Shown here: positions 1 through 8,424 of the stretch, piece after piece | How positions within the stretch are numbered: position 1 is the first letter of the stretch | Layout: each line of letters opens with the position of its first letter | Source: Bacteroidales bacterium | GTDB lineage: Bacteria > Bacteroidota > Bacteroidia > Bacteroidales > PWNQ01 | DNA length: 44,683 nucleotides | NCBI GenBank assembly: GCA_021740245.1 | Contig: JAIPAE010000005.1 | Span: 1-44,683 of the forward strand | Direction of reading: 5' to 3' | Program-made: the position numbers and the translations under genes | Notes under the pieces: model-generated | Told to the model about the DNA's origin: nothing | Database searches by the model: none | The model's input: the letters and a program-made list of their open reading frames with translations, nothing else

Positions 1-65
1 GAGACTCGAACTCGCGACCTCCGGCGTGACAGGCCGGCATTCTAACCAAACTGAACTACCAGACC
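1..65 (-). tRNA. tRNA-Asp (anticodon GTC), 3' end beyond window
   Basis: Read on the minus strand from base 65, the sequence starts with acceptor arm GGTCTGG, then TA, D-stem GTTC/GAAT, anticodon stem CCGGC/GCCGG around the loop CTGTCAC (anticodon GTC, Asp), variable AGGTC, and T-arm GCGAG-TTCGAGT-CTC. The last pairs of the T-stem, the 3' acceptor strand and CCA lie off the left edge, so about 12 bases are missing. The cloverleaf is otherwise clean. Confidence 0.95.
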
Positions 66-144
66 AAAATTTTTATGAACCTTGCTTTATCAAAGCGAAT
101 GCAAATGTAATATAGTTTTTTCACAGGGCAAACTTTTTAGCGAT

Positions 145-164
145 TTTTTTTATAAAAAATCACT
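145..164. terminator. weak AT-rich hairpin downstream of lepB
   Basis: GATTTTTT, a TTAT loop and AAAAAATC form an 8 bp, almost purely A/T stem in the 208 bp between the lepB stop and the tRNA. It could end transcripts from lepB on the minus strand, but its G/C content is too low for a confident intrinsic terminator. Nothing else is recognisable between 66 and 273. Confidence 0.25.
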
Positions 165-273
165 ATTCTTTTTCTGGATTTTGAATGTCAATAATATAAA
201 TCGGCCAGAGTCTGCTACGTAAACCGTAAAACAACATCCAGAAAAGGTTTCAGTATCTTTTTGATAACGATCA

Positions 274-1872
274 TTATTTCACGACCCGGAACATTTTATT
301 AAACCTGATCTTACGGAATAATCCTTTTTTGTTGTAGTCAAGAGAAAGCCATACAAAAGAAGCTCTGCCTACAACGTGATCCATGGGGACATAGCCCCAG
401 TAACGTGAATCCAGAGAATTATGGCGATTATCACCCATCATCCAGAAATAGTTCATCTGAAACGTATAGGTGCTGCTTTCTTTTCCATTAATAAATATTT
501 TGTCGTCCTTAATTTCCAGATCATTTTTTTCATAAACATCAATGATCCGTTTATACAATGCAATATTCTCTGTATTTATGTTTATTGTTTTTCCTTTTTC
601 AGGGATGTAAATGGGCCCGAAGTTATCGATGGTCCATTTGTAATTCACATGATGTGGAAAGATATCAGGATTCCATTCACTGGCTTTCTGAATAACAGGC
701 TCTACTTTTTTAACATTTGACAATTTACTGATCTTTGATTTCACATCATCTGTCATGACATAATGAAAATGCTTGAATGTTCTGTCCAACGTGTCTCCCT
801 CGGTAATATCATATTTTTCTATTATAGACGGATGGATCGGGGTTCCGTTAGTTGTAACCTTATATTGAAACTGAGCGTTTTCCGGTAATTTTTGTTTCTT
901 ACCATTTATATAAACCTGTTGGTCAACAATTTTTAGCGAGTCTCCCGGAAGCCCGATGCAACGTTTTACATAATTTTCACGCTTGTCCACGGGCCGGTAA
1001 ACAATTTTACCGAACTGTTGCGGATTATTCCATAATACATTACGACCGACTTTTTTGGCTTTGTTCAAAAACTTTTGAGTTCCAGGCTTAATGTTATGGA
1101 ATTGTTGAGGGTTTTGCATCATATAGCGTTCCCCCAATTGCCGGATAATGGAATTATATGTTTGAGCCGGATATTGAAGTACAACAGTATCGCCGGCAGG
1201 AAAATTAAAAACGACTACGTCTTTGTGGTCAACTTCATCCAGTCCGGGAAAACGGTAATAGGGGAGTTTTACCCATTCCACATAGGACTTTATGTTTGAG
1301 CCTGGTAAGGAATGATGCATAAACGGTATAGAAAGCGGCGTGTTAGGAACCTTTGGTCCGTATGCAACTTTGCTTACAAACAGAAAATCACCTATCAGCA
1401 TAGATTTTTCCATAGATGAAGTGGGTATTGTGTAGGCTTCAATTAAAAATGTCCGTATTATTGTAGCGGCAATAACAGCAAAAATTATTGCATCAATCCA
1501 TTCACGAGCCCAGGTCTTTTCTATTTTAGGCAAATCTGGTGTAGGAGTGTAGGTTTCTTTTTTTGAAAATCCAAGATATGGTAAATAGATATAAGGAAAA
1601 ATTACTGATAATGCTTGTTGCCCAAGGCTAAACTTTTTGAAGTTCTTTAAAAATTCCACAACCATGAGCATGATGGTGAATACATTGATAAACGGGATCA
1701 ATAAAAATATGTACCACCATAACGGTTTATGGATTATTTTTAACCAAACATAAAAATTATAAAAAGGGATTAATACCTTCCAGCCAGGTTCCCCGGCTTT
1801 TTCAAACATACCCCATAAGCCTGCAACTGAAGCAATAAAGAATATTATTGTTAAAATGATATAAATACTCAT
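274..1872 (-). CDS. lepB: signal peptidase I, enlarged Bacteroidetes form
   Basis: Inner-membrane serine/lysine protease (S26A) that cleaves Sec and Tat signal peptides on the periplasmic side. Residues 1-105 are an extra N-terminal membrane domain with several hydrophobic helices. The peptidase follows: a TM segment near 125-145, box B with nucleophile Ser153 (PTSSMEKSM), box D with general base Lys303 (YVKRCIGLPGD), and box E near the end (GDNRHNSLDSRYWG). The Ser-Lys distance is about 150 residues, against about 55 in E. coli LepB, so a large insertion sits between the catalytic boxes. A second stretch separates boxes D and E. At 532 aa it is long even for the phylum. It is the last gene of the parA-parB-DUF5683-dapB-lepB run. 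The family call is firm; the role of the N-terminal domain is unknown. Confidence 0.96.
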   Translation of the reverse strand: MSIYIILTIIFFIASVAGLWGMFEKAGEPGWKVLIPFYNFYVWLKIIHKPLWWYIFLLIPFINVFTIMLMVVEFLKNFKKFSLGQQALSVIFPYIYLPYLGFSKKETYTPTPDLPKIEKTWAREWIDAIIFAVIAATIIRTFLIEAYTIPTSSMEKSMLIGDFLFVSKVAYGPKVPNTPLSIPFMHHSLPGSNIKSYVEWVKLPYYRFPGLDEVDHKDVVVFNFPAGDTVVLQYPAQTYNSIIRQLGERYMMQNPQQFHNIKPGTQKFLNKAKKVGRNVLWNNPQQFGKIVYRPVDKRENYVKRCIGLPGDSLKIVDQQVYINGKKQKLPENAQFQYKVTTNGTPIHPSIIEKYDITEGDTLDRTFKHFHYVMTDDVKSKISKLSNVKKVEPVIQKASEWNPDIFPHHVNYKWTIDNFGPIYIPEKGKTININTENIALYKRIIDVYEKNDLEIKDDKIFINGKESSTYTFQMNYFWMMGDNRHNSLDSRYWGYVPMDHVVGRASFVWLSLDYNKKGLFRKIRFNKMFRVVK

Positions 1873-1943
1873 AGCTGTTATTTGTTTTGTCCACTAAGTT
1901 CTTAAAAATAAATACACTGTACCGTTAAATAATGTTAAGTTGT

Positions 1944-2657
1944 TTAAAACAACATATCCCGCATTTCAAAATAGCCTTTTTTGTCTTTTACCCATTCTGC
2001 TGCGATTACAGCTCCAAGGGCAAAACCATTTCTGTTTTTGGCATGATGACTGATAGTTAATAAATCTACATCGGAATCCCATGTGATGGTGTGGTCTCCG
2101 GTTACCTCTTCTTTGCGTTCAGAGATAACTGTTAGCTGAGAATCAATGTTATTTTCTTTCTTTACCCATGATTCATATTTGTGATGCCTGTTGATTAAAT
2201 CCTTTGCCAGTGTAATAGCAGTTCCGCTGGGAGCATCTTTTTTATGTATATGATGTGTTTCCTCTATTTTGGCCCGGTATTGTTTGTGCGGATTTATCAG
2301 TTCTGTGAGTTTGCGGTTTAGCTCAAACAAAATATTTACACCAATACTGAAGTTGGGAGCAAAAAATAAAGTCTTACCGTTTTCTTTAATCTGTTTTATG
2401 ATTTCCTCGCGCTTAGTTTCCCAGCCGGTAGTGCCGGTTACAACCGGAAGGTTTAAAGTATGACAGCGAATAATGTTGGAAACCACAACTTCTGGTAATG
2501 AAAAATCAATAACAATGTCGCAACCGGTCAGAATATCTTCTTTCTCATTCCAGTCATTTTCATTGTCAATAATGCAGGCTATGTTATGGCCGCGTGTTTG
2601 AGCGACTTCTTCGATTTTTTTTCCCATCCGTCCGTATCCGGTGATTGCAATTTTCAT
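1944..2657 (-). CDS. dapB: 4-hydroxy-tetrahydrodipicolinate reductase
   Basis: Catalyses NAD(P)H-dependent reduction in the diaminopimelate/lysine pathway, supplying mDAP for peptidoglycan. The 237 aa protein starts with the Rossmann motif GYGRMGK (residues 7-13) and has the DapB signature ETHHIHKKDAPSGTA, which contains the catalytic His pair region and the substrate-binding Lys and SGT. The late segment HHAKNRNGFALGA also matches the family. Length is slightly short of the usual 240-270 aa, as is common in Bacteroidetes. It lies 72 bp upstream of lepB on the same strand and probably shares its transcript. Confidence 0.96.
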   Translation of the reverse strand: MKIAITGYGRMGKKIEEVAQTRGHNIACIIDNENDWNEKEDILTGCDIVIDFSLPEVVVSNIIRCHTLNLPVVTGTTGWETKREEIIKQIKENGKTLFFAPNFSIGVNILFELNRKLTELINPHKQYRAKIEETHHIHKKDAPSGTAITLAKDLINRHHKYESWVKKENNIDSQLTVISERKEEVTGDHTITWDSDVDLLTISHHAKNRNGFALGAVIAAEWVKDKKGYFEMRDMLF

Positions 2658-2727
2658 ATGTCTATATTGATTTTCATGGTACTATGTTTACGTCGTCATA
2701 TTATACGGTGGAACCCCATCCTATAGC

Positions 2728-2757
2728 CCGCCTAAGGCGAATCATCTTCTTGTGTGT
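2728..2757. repeat. dispersed palindromic repeat, copy 1
   Basis: CCGCCTAAGGCG at 2728-2739 is shared exactly with the copy at 42893. The adjacent 2740-2757, read on the minus strand, is ACACACAAGAAGATGATT and matches 14 of 18 bases of the module at 42907-42924. It lies in the 135 bp gap between dapB and the DUF5683 gene. Confidence 0.5.
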
Positions 2758-2792
2758 TTATGGCAAACATGTTCGTTTCATATGAATATGAT

Positions 2793-3434
2793 TTAAAACG
2801 ATAAACTGATTTTAATTCCCCCGTTATAACTGCCCGGAGCAAACCCTCTTACTTCCGGTTGTAGACGAACACTTAGATCATCACTAACATCAAAATAAAA
2901 TAAATGAGCATCTACAGCGGCGTCAACAATGTTCAGAATATATAAACCGGCAGTGATGATTACACTCATTTCCAGATTCCTGTGATAATACTCCCTTCTT
3001 AACCGGATATTTTCTGTGGTATAACGCAATGAGGTGACTGTCGTACTGTCATTGTCTGTCCGCGCAATATAGGCGTTCCGGTATTTTTTATATTCGCGGT
3101 TGTTGTTAATGATAAAATAGGTTGATGTTCCCAAAGCAGCATATATAACAGGTATTTTCCAGTATTTTTTATTGTAAGCCTGACCAAGTCCGGGAAGTAT
3201 TGCAGATAAACGGGCTGCTTTTTTGGGCGAATGCAACTGGACAATAGTATCTTTTTTGGGTGTAACCGTTTTATAGTCGCTATTGGTGGTGTCAGCAGGT
3301 GTGTTACTTTTTTGACTGATTCCCTGTTGAACCAAAATAAAGCAAAACAACAAACCCAACAACATTTTAATAAATAATGTTTTTCGGTATTTTTCTGATT
3401 TTGCAGTCTTTATTGATCTGTGGTGATTGGTCAC
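2793..3434 (-). CDS. DUF5683 domain protein, exported/membrane
   Basis: Conserved Bacteroidetes protein of unknown function, 213 aa. Residues about 19-40 form a hydrophobic signal or anchor ending in GISQ. A low-complexity linker (SNTPADTTNSD) precedes the DUF5683 core, which contains AARLSAILPGLGQAYNKKYW, hydrophobic segments around PVIYAALGTSTYFIINN and a later helix around VIITAGLYILNIVDAAVDAH. The family is nearly always encoded next to parB/parA, as here (12 bp after parB). The envelope location is inferred from the hydrophobic segments. The long basic N-terminus before the signal suggests the start could lie further in, for example at the Met at residue 24. Confidence 0.85.
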   Translation of the reverse strand: MTNHHRSIKTAKSEKYRKTLFIKMLLGLLFCFILVQQGISQKSNTPADTTNSDYKTVTPKKDTIVQLHSPKKAARLSAILPGLGQAYNKKYWKIPVIYAALGTSTYFIINNNREYKKYRNAYIARTDNDSTTVTSLRYTTENIRLRREYYHRNLEMSVIITAGLYILNIVDAAVDAHLFYFDVSDDLSVRLQPEVRGFAPGSYNGGIKISLSF

Positions 3435-3446
3435 TGTTTTACAAGA

Positions 3447-4352
3447 TTAAGAATCCAATTGCTCCAAAGCATCTATCAGATTTTCCAATTCATCGTCAGA
3501 GGAAAAAGAAATAATGATATTACCTTTTCCTTTCTGGTTACGTTTCATGGAAACTTTTTTTCCCAGTTTTTCTGATAAACGGTTCGAGGCCTCTTTATAT
3601 TTTTCCGGGAGTGCATTTTGCTTTTTCGCTGTAGTCTTTTTCTTGTTTTTAAAAGCGATCAGATTCTTGACTATTTTCTCAACATCCCTGACAGAAAGAT
3701 CGTTAGCGATAATTTCCTCTAAGATATCCTGTTGTGTTTCTTCAGCTGTGACATTGACGATTGCCCGGGCGTGTCCCATGGATATCTTACTGTCTCGTAA
3801 AGCTACCTGAATATCCGGTGGGAGTTTCAAAAGCCGGATATAATTAGTAATGGTAGATCGTTTTTTTCCGATTCTTTCCGAGAGTTTTTCTTGTGTAAGG
3901 CTGCATTCTTCCATTAGCCGCTGGTAGCTTATGGCTACTTCTATAGCATTCAGGTCGCGGCGTTGTATGTTTTCTACCAGCGACATCTCAAGCATTTGCT
4001 GATCGTCAGCAATGCGGATAAATGAAGGAATACTTTCCAGACCGGCAATTTTGGAAGCCCTAAGACGGCGTTCTCCTGATATCAGTTGGTATTTTTCATA
4101 CCCCATTTTTCTGACTGTCAGGGGTTGGATTACTCCTTGTTCTTTGATTGATTGCGAGAGCTCTTGTAGCCCTTCCTCCTCAAATTCCGACCGGGGCTGA
4201 AATGGATTGGCTTCTATACTTTCAACAGGTATTTCGGCTACTGATCCGGCAACATATTTCCCGGCGTCTACACCTTTTGTAGTAATATCTGTATCCGGAT
4301 TTTCCAGCAATGCTCCTAATCCTTTGCCTAATGCTTTCTTTTTTGCATTCAT
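3447..4352 (-). CDS. parB: chromosome-partitioning protein ParB (CTPase, parS-binding)
   Basis: 301 aa, typical for chromosomal ParB. N-terminal KKKALGKGLGALL motif, then the ParB/Srx CTP-binding domain with NPFQPR and the GERR box (QLISGERRLRASKIAG), a helix-turn-helix central domain (TQEKLSERIGKKRSTITNYIRLLKLP), and a C-terminal dimerisation domain. It loads as a sliding clamp at parS and works with ParA in origin segregation. It begins 3 bp after the parA stop, so the two are co-transcribed. No parS-like palindrome was found in the window. Confidence 0.97.
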   Translation of the reverse strand: MNAKKKALGKGLGALLENPDTDITTKGVDAGKYVAGSVAEIPVESIEANPFQPRSEFEEEGLQELSQSIKEQGVIQPLTVRKMGYEKYQLISGERRLRASKIAGLESIPSFIRIADDQQMLEMSLVENIQRRDLNAIEVAISYQRLMEECSLTQEKLSERIGKKRSTITNYIRLLKLPPDIQVALRDSKISMGHARAIVNVTAEETQQDILEEIIANDLSVRDVEKIVKNLIAFKNKKKTTAKKQNALPEKYKEASNRLSEKLGKKVSMKRNQKGKGNIIISFSSDDELENLIDALEQLDS

Positions 4353-4355
4353 TGA

Positions 4356-5162
4356 TCAGTTCGTCTTAATTTGTTTGTCCTCGTTTTTGATACGCGTCAT
4401 ATCATTACGCTGAAGTATTTCTCTGGCCAGGTTCAGATAATTTATAGCCCCCGTGCTATCAGCATCATGCATAATGATACTCTCACCATAACTTGGCGCT
4501 TCTCCAAGATGTGTGTTCCGGTGAATAATGGTTTCAAATACCATTTGCTGAAAGTGCGTTTTTACCTCATTGACAACTTGTTTTGCCAGCCGGAGCCTGC
4601 GATCAAACATAGTCAGCAACAAACCTTCAATTTCCAGATCAGAGTTTAATCGTGACTGAACAATTTTGATAGTATTTAACAATTTGCCTAATCCTTCCAG
4701 GGCAAAATACTCACATTGAACCGGTACAATTACCGAATGTGCGGCTGTCAATGCGTTAACCGTTATTAACCCTAAAGAAGGTGAGCAGTCTATAATGATA
4801 AAATCATAATCATCCATAATCCCGCCAACAACCTTCCTCATGATTTTTTCCCGGTTTGGCATATTGATCATTTCAATTTCAGCACCTACCAGATCAATAT
4901 GAGCCGGTAAGAGATGAAGGTTGGGCGTTTCGGTCTCCAGAACAATCGCTGACGGGTCCTGATCATCAACCATGCATTCATATATGGATGTTTTAATATT
5001 TTTAGGATCAAAGCCAACACCTGATGTGGCATTTGCCTGTGGATCAGCATCTATTAATAATGTTTTCTTTTCCAATACAGCCAGCCCTGCAGCCAGGTTA
5101 ATAGCAGTGGTCGTTTTCCCAACACCACCTTTTTGATTTGCTATTGTAATTATCTTTCCCAT
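4356..5162 (-). CDS. parA: chromosome-partitioning ATPase ParA (Soj)
   Basis: 268 aa deviant-Walker P-loop ATPase. The Walker A motif is KGGVGKTT at residues about 10-17 with the signature Lys, followed by Walker A' [12 protein letters not shown] and Walker [13 protein letters not shown]. The ATP-bound dimer binds DNA nonspecifically and ParB stimulates hydrolysis. Context (parB, DUF5683, dapB, lepB) is the standard chromosomal arrangement of the phylum, so this is the chromosomal Soj and not a plasmid ParA. The C-terminal 20 residues are charged and probably disordered. Confidence 0.97.
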   Translation of the reverse strand: MGKIITIANQKGGVGKTTTAINLAAGLAVLEKKTLLIDADPQANATSGVGFDPKNIKTSIYECMVDDQDPSAIVLETETPNLHLLPAHIDLVGAEIEMINMPNREKIMRKVVGGIMDDYDFIIIDCSPSLGLITVNALTAAHSVIVPVQCEYFALEGLGKLLNTIKIVQSRLNSDLEIEGLLLTMFDRRLRLAKQVVNEVKTHFQQMVFETIIHRNTHLGEAPSYGESIIMHDADSTGAINYLNLAREILQRNDMTRIKNEDKQIKTN

Positions 5163-5175
5163 AAAAATAATTCGT

Positions 5176-5856
5176 CTATAAATTTAATGTTTTACCTATG
5201 TCGAATAATATAAGTTCTTTTTGCACGGAAGAAAACTGTTCTACTGCCTCTTCTTTATCGATTTTAATAAGATCAAAAGTATCGTAATGCATTCCGATGA
5301 TGGTTTTGCAGTTGATAAAATCGGAAGCCATAATAGCAGCTTCTGTATTCATCGTGAAGTCTCCGCCTATAGGCAAAAACGCAAAAGCCATGTTTTTGAA
5401 CTCAGTGATCAGTTGCATGTTGGTTGTTAGTCCGGTATCTCCGGCAAAATAAAAACTACCTTCGCTGCTTTCTATGATAAAGCCACCGGCAATACCGCCA
5501 TAGGAACCATCCGGAAAACTACTCGAGTGAACCGCCTGAACATAACTAACCAAACCAAAATCAAATCCTGCGGAACCTCCCACATTCATCGGATGGGCAT
5601 TGTCTATCCCTTTTGCTTTATACCAATTGATAATCTCAAAATTGGAGATCAACATGGCGCCAGTTCTATGGGCAATCGGTTCAACATCAGCAATATGATC
5701 CTCATGGGCATGAGAAATCAAAATATAATCCGCTTCAATTGTATTGATGTCGATATCTTTTGCCAATGGATTTGGGCTTATATATGGGTCAAATAGTAGC
5801 TTTTTACCTTTAACTTCAACTAAAAAGCACGAATGCCCGTAGCTTGTAACTTTCAT
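5176..5856 (-). CDS. UPF0173-type metal-dependent hydrolase (metallo-beta-lactamase fold)
   Basis: Single-domain metallo-beta-lactamase fold protein, 226 aa from the chosen start ([10 protein letters not shown]). An ATG 27 bp upstream would add nine unconserved residues; the chosen start has AGGT about 6 nt before it. Metal ligands are visible: [10 protein letters not shown] (HxHxDH), a middle His in [19 protein letters not shown] (bridging Asp) and GMHYDTF (final His). This pattern fits the UPF0173/YtkL family, whose physiological substrate is not established. It precedes parA by 13 bp on the same strand. Confidence 0.9.
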   Translation of the reverse strand: MKVTSYGHSCFLVEVKGKKLLFDPYISPNPLAKDIDINTIEADYILISHAHEDHIADVEPIAHRTGAMLISNFEIINWYKAKGIDNAHPMNVGGSAGFDFGLVSYVQAVHSSSFPDGSYGGIAGGFIIESSEGSFYFAGDTGLTTNMQLITEFKNMAFAFLPIGGDFTMNTEAAIMASDFINCKTIIGMHYDTFDLIKIDKEEAVEQFSSVQKELILFDIGKTLNL

Positions 5857-5880
5857 GTTATACCTGTTTTGATGTTTGCA

Positions 5881-5888
5881 CAAATTTA
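5881..5888 (-). promoter_or_regulatory. candidate -7 element upstream of UPF0173-parA-parB
   Basis: Read on the minus strand, TAAATTTG matches the Bacteroidetes -7 consensus TAnnTTTG exactly, 25 bp before the ATG. No TTTG is present at the expected 19-21 nt upstream, so only half of the promoter is supported. Confidence 0.35.
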
Positions 5889-5980
5889 CGGAAATAATCG
5901 AGTGTTATTGTAAATAACAAAATGAATATAAATTTTTAACTGACAATCAGTATTGCCAGCGCTAAAAAAAAATTCCTGTT

Positions 5981-6382
5981 CTACTCGGTTTTGTTTTCTT
6001 CTGAGTTTAAGTCGTCAAAGCTTAGATTAGAAAAGCTAGAGCCTTTCAGCGATTCATTATCTTGTTTTTCAGAATCTTCTTGTTTTTTTTGCTCATCTTT
6101 TTCATGAGTTTTCTCAATAACCTCTTGCCTGGTTTTAATAAATTCGATCACATCCTCTAATGCATCGGTGAATTTTTCAAAATCTTCTTTGTATAAAAAT
6201 AACTTGTGCTTTTCATAAAAGAATTTTCCCTGTTCTTTACTGAACCTGCGCTTACTTTCGGTGAGTGTCAGGTAATATTCTCCCTTGCGGGTTTCTTTGA
6301 CATCAAAAAAATAAGTTCTTTTCCCTGCTCTCACTGCATTTGCGTAAATCTCATTTCTCCCTGTGTTCTCTGACATAATCAA
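5981..6382 (-). CDS. DUF3276 / PUR-alpha-like nucleic-acid-binding protein
   Basis: 133 aa. Residues about 8-90 form a PUR-type repeat: IYANAVRAGKRTYFFDVKET, then YYLTLTESKRRF, then a YEKHKLFLYKEDFEKFTDAL helix. This matches the bacterial PUR family (as in Borrelia BpuR), which binds single-stranded DNA or RNA. The C-terminal 45 residues are highly charged (KTHEKDEQKKQEDSEKQ) and likely disordered. Two Met codons (1 and 3) are possible starts; neither has a clear ribosome-binding site. It is transcribed divergently from nusB. Confidence 0.88.
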   Translation of the reverse strand: MIMSENTGRNEIYANAVRAGKRTYFFDVKETRKGEYYLTLTESKRRFSKEQGKFFYEKHKLFLYKEDFEKFTDALEDVIEFIKTRQEVIEKTHEKDEQKKQEDSEKQDNESLKGSSFSNLSFDDLNSEENKTE

Positions 6383-6425
6383 TCATTGTTTGATGTTAAG
6401 CAAATAACTTCCATTTATCATAAGG

Positions 6426-6433
6426 CAAATATA
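6426..6433 (-). promoter_or_regulatory. candidate -7 element for DUF3276 gene
   Basis: On the minus strand, TATATTTG fits TAnnTTTG, 44 bp before the ATG. The upstream region is a T/A run in which a -33 element cannot be placed reliably. Confidence 0.35.
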
Positions 6434-6515
6434 TAAAAAAAGTTTTTTAAAAAATAATTTTATTAAAGAATGACTGATTAAGTATTTTTATCGTAACGCA
6501 GTTTGCAAAAACCAT

Positions 6516-6523
6516 TACTTTTG
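6516..6523 (+). promoter_or_regulatory. candidate -7 element for nusB
   Basis: TACTTTTG matches TAnnTTTG 28 bp before the nusB ATG. A TTTG lies at 6502-6505 but is only 10 nt away, too close for the usual spacing, so the -33 element is unresolved. Confidence 0.35.
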
Positions 6524-6551
6524 CAGGGGTTTAAAATTTTGAAAAAAAACA

Positions 6552-7517
6552 ATGTTAACGAGAAGGCATTTGAGAATTAAAGTGATGCAGGCTATTTATG
6601 CCCATCATAGTATTGGTAAAGAATCATTGGGAGAAGGCGAAAAAAAAATGGTAAAAAGCTTTGATCAGCTTTTTGATCTTTTTATTTTCCAACTATCATT
6701 TCTGGTTGAAATCTTTGATTTTGCGGAACAGAAAATCGAAGAAGGTAAAAATAAGTTATTACCAACACGTGAAGACCTCGAACCTAATGTTTTGTTCATC
6801 AAAAACCGCGTTATAGAAAAAATCCGAAATAACAGAAATTTTCGCAATAATTATAAAAGACTGAGCATTAACTGGAAAGAGCATTCTGATATTGTGCGTA
6901 AGATATACCATCAAATTCGTGAAAGTAAGATTTACAGGGATTTCATGCAAAAGGAAAAAAGTTCTTTTCAGGAAGACCAGGAGCTGTTAATTAAAATTGT
7001 CAAAGAGTTTTTATCTGCTTTTTATCCATTAAAAAATCTGTATGAAGAAAAAAATATCTTTTGGGATGAAGATTTTTATGCTTCCAATATGTTGCTGATA
7101 AATATGTTGGAAAGTTGGCGCCCTGAAGATGATGAGTTCACCCAATTACCTTCAGTTTTTAAGGATTTGGATGAAAACGGTAAAAGTGAAGACCGGCAAT
7201 TTGCCATTGACTTATTCCGAAAAACTGTTGCCAGCGGCGATGAATTTGAAGAAACCATTGCGACCAGAGCCAAAAACTGGGAATTTGACCGTATTGCAAA
7301 GGTGGATGTTATTTTGTTAAAAATGGGTATCATAGAGATATTGAATTTCCCGTCTATCCCGGTAAAAGTGACACTAAATGAATACATCGAGATATCAAAA
7401 TACTACAGCACACCTAAAAGCCGGATTTTTATCAATGGTATTCTGGATAATTTGATAGCCGAGTTTAAAGCTGAAGGCAAAATTAATAAAACCGGAAGAG
7501 GGTTGATTAACAACTGA
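6552..7517 (+). CDS. nusB: transcription antitermination factor NusB, long form
   Basis: Binds boxA RNA with NusE/S10 in rRNA antitermination. At 321 aa it is about twice the length of E. coli NusB but normal for Bacteroidetes, where an N-terminal half (residues 1-170) precedes the conserved C-terminal NusB fold. The N-terminus (MLTRRHLRIKVMQAIYAHH) and the core ATRAKNWEFDRIAKVDVILLKMGI followed by IPVKVTLNEYIEISKYYS are diagnostic. It heads the plus-strand block that continues with DUF1573-yajC-ybbR-coaE after a 79 bp gap with its own promoter. Confidence 0.95.
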   Translation: MLTRRHLRIKVMQAIYAHHSIGKESLGEGEKKMVKSFDQLFDLFIFQLSFLVEIFDFAEQKIEEGKNKLLPTREDLEPNVLFIKNRVIEKIRNNRNFRNNYKRLSINWKEHSDIVRKIYHQIRESKIYRDFMQKEKSSFQEDQELLIKIVKEFLSAFYPLKNLYEEKNIFWDEDFYASNMLLINMLESWRPEDDEFTQLPSVFKDLDENGKSEDRQFAIDLFRKTVASGDEFEETIATRAKNWEFDRIAKVDVILLKMGIIEILNFPSIPVKVTLNEYIEISKYYSTPKSRIFINGILDNLIAEFKAEGKINKTGRGLINN

Positions 7518-7532
7518 TCGTTATAGTTTCCA

Positions 7533-7562
7533 TTGGTTTTTTGCTGTTTAATGTTATCTTTG
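7533..7562 (+). promoter_or_regulatory. Bacteroidetes-type promoter for the DUF1573-yajC operon
   Basis: TTGG (7533-7536), 18 nt, then TATCTTTG (7555-7562), an exact match to the TAnnTTTG -7 consensus, 34 bp upstream of the DUF1573 start. The -33 box is one base off TTTG. Confidence 0.55.
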
Positions 7563-7596
7563 CATTGCTTTTATATTTAAAAAACTATATTTTAAA

Positions 7597-8055
7597 ATGA
7601 AATTGAAATACCAGATCATAAGCGTTTTTGTTTTTTTGATGCTTTTTACAGCATGTAATAACGGGTCTCAAAAGGAAACCATCTCCACAGATGTTATCAA
7701 CAATCCTAGTTCTGCCAGTAGTAAAAACAATAAAAAAGAACAACCCAAAATAGAGTTCAGTACAAAAGAACACGATTTTGGCAAGGTTATTAACGGGGAA
7801 ATTGTCCGCTATAATTTCAAGTTTACTAATACCGGCGGTTCGGACCTGGTTATAACTTCAGTAAACGCTGATTGTGGATGCACAGTGGCGGAGTATTCCC
7901 GTAAACCTGTAAAACCTGGCGAAAAGGGATACATTAATATACAGTTTGATTCCAATAACCGTACTGGCTTTAACCATAAAACAGCAACTGTTTTATCTAA
8001 TGCAGTGCCTAACAAGGTACAATTGCATATAAAAGCAAAAGTATATCAACCATAA
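7597..8055 (+). CDS. DUF1573 lipoprotein
   Basis: 152 aa lipoprotein. Signal peptide with lipobox LFTAC puts the acylated Cys at residue 20, followed by a Ser/Asn/Lys-rich linker. The DUF1573 domain is an immunoglobulin-like fold (EHDFGKVINGEIVRYNFKFTN, then SVNADCGCTVAEYS, then GYINIQFDSNNRTG). The CGC motif and tandem-free single domain are family-typical. Function is unknown; such proteins are envelope-located and common in Bacteroidetes, often beside yajC as here (27 bp spacing). Confidence 0.9.
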   Translation: MKLKYQIISVFVFLMLFTACNNGSQKETISTDVINNPSSASSKNNKKEQPKIEFSTKEHDFGKVINGEIVRYNFKFTNTGGSDLVITSVNADCGCTVAEYSRKPVKPGEKGYINIQFDSNNRTGFNHKTATVLSNAVPNKVQLHIKAKVYQP

Positions 8056-8082
8056 ATATAAAAATTTTAAATCTTAATTAAT

Positions 8083-8406
8083 ATGGAATATTTAAATGTA
8101 ATGTTACAAGGAGGCTTCGGTGAAGGGGGAGCTCAAAGTTTAATTTTTCTTGCCCTGATTATTGTTGTTTTCTGGTTGTTTTTTATACGGCCTCAAACGA
8201 AGAAAAACAAAGAGCTGAAAAAGTTTCGCGAAAACCTTGAAAAAGGTCAGAAAATAGTAACTATTGGCGGAATTCATGGTAAAGTTATTGAAGTGAAAGA
8301 TAGAACAGTGATGATTGAAGTTGAAGGCCAAAACCGCCTGAAATTGGATAAAGCTGCTATTTCTAATGAGTACAAAGAAGAGGATGCAGCAAATAAACGG
8401 CAATAG
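8083..8406 (+). CDS. yajC: preprotein translocase subunit YajC
   Basis: 107 aa accessory subunit of the SecDF-YajC complex. It has a short periplasmic N-terminus, a single membrane helix (SLIFLALIIVVFWLFFIRP) and a basic cytoplasmic domain with the family core KGQKIVTIGGIHGKVIEV. RPQTKKNKE directly after the helix is the standard YajC feature. It is the second gene of a tightly spaced operon. Confidence 0.95.
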   Translation: MEYLNVMLQGGFGEGGAQSLIFLALIIVVFWLFFIRPQTKKNKELKKFRENLEKGQKIVTIGGIHGKVIEVKDRTVMIEVEGQNRLKLDKAAISNEYKEEDAANKRQ

Positions 8407-8424
8407 TTTGTAAACCCCGGTAAT

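Noticed and set aside
4356..5162. ParA/ParB as a sign of a plasmid or integrated element
   Set aside because: The surrounding DUF5683-dapB-lepB order is the standard chromosomal context in Bacteroidetes.
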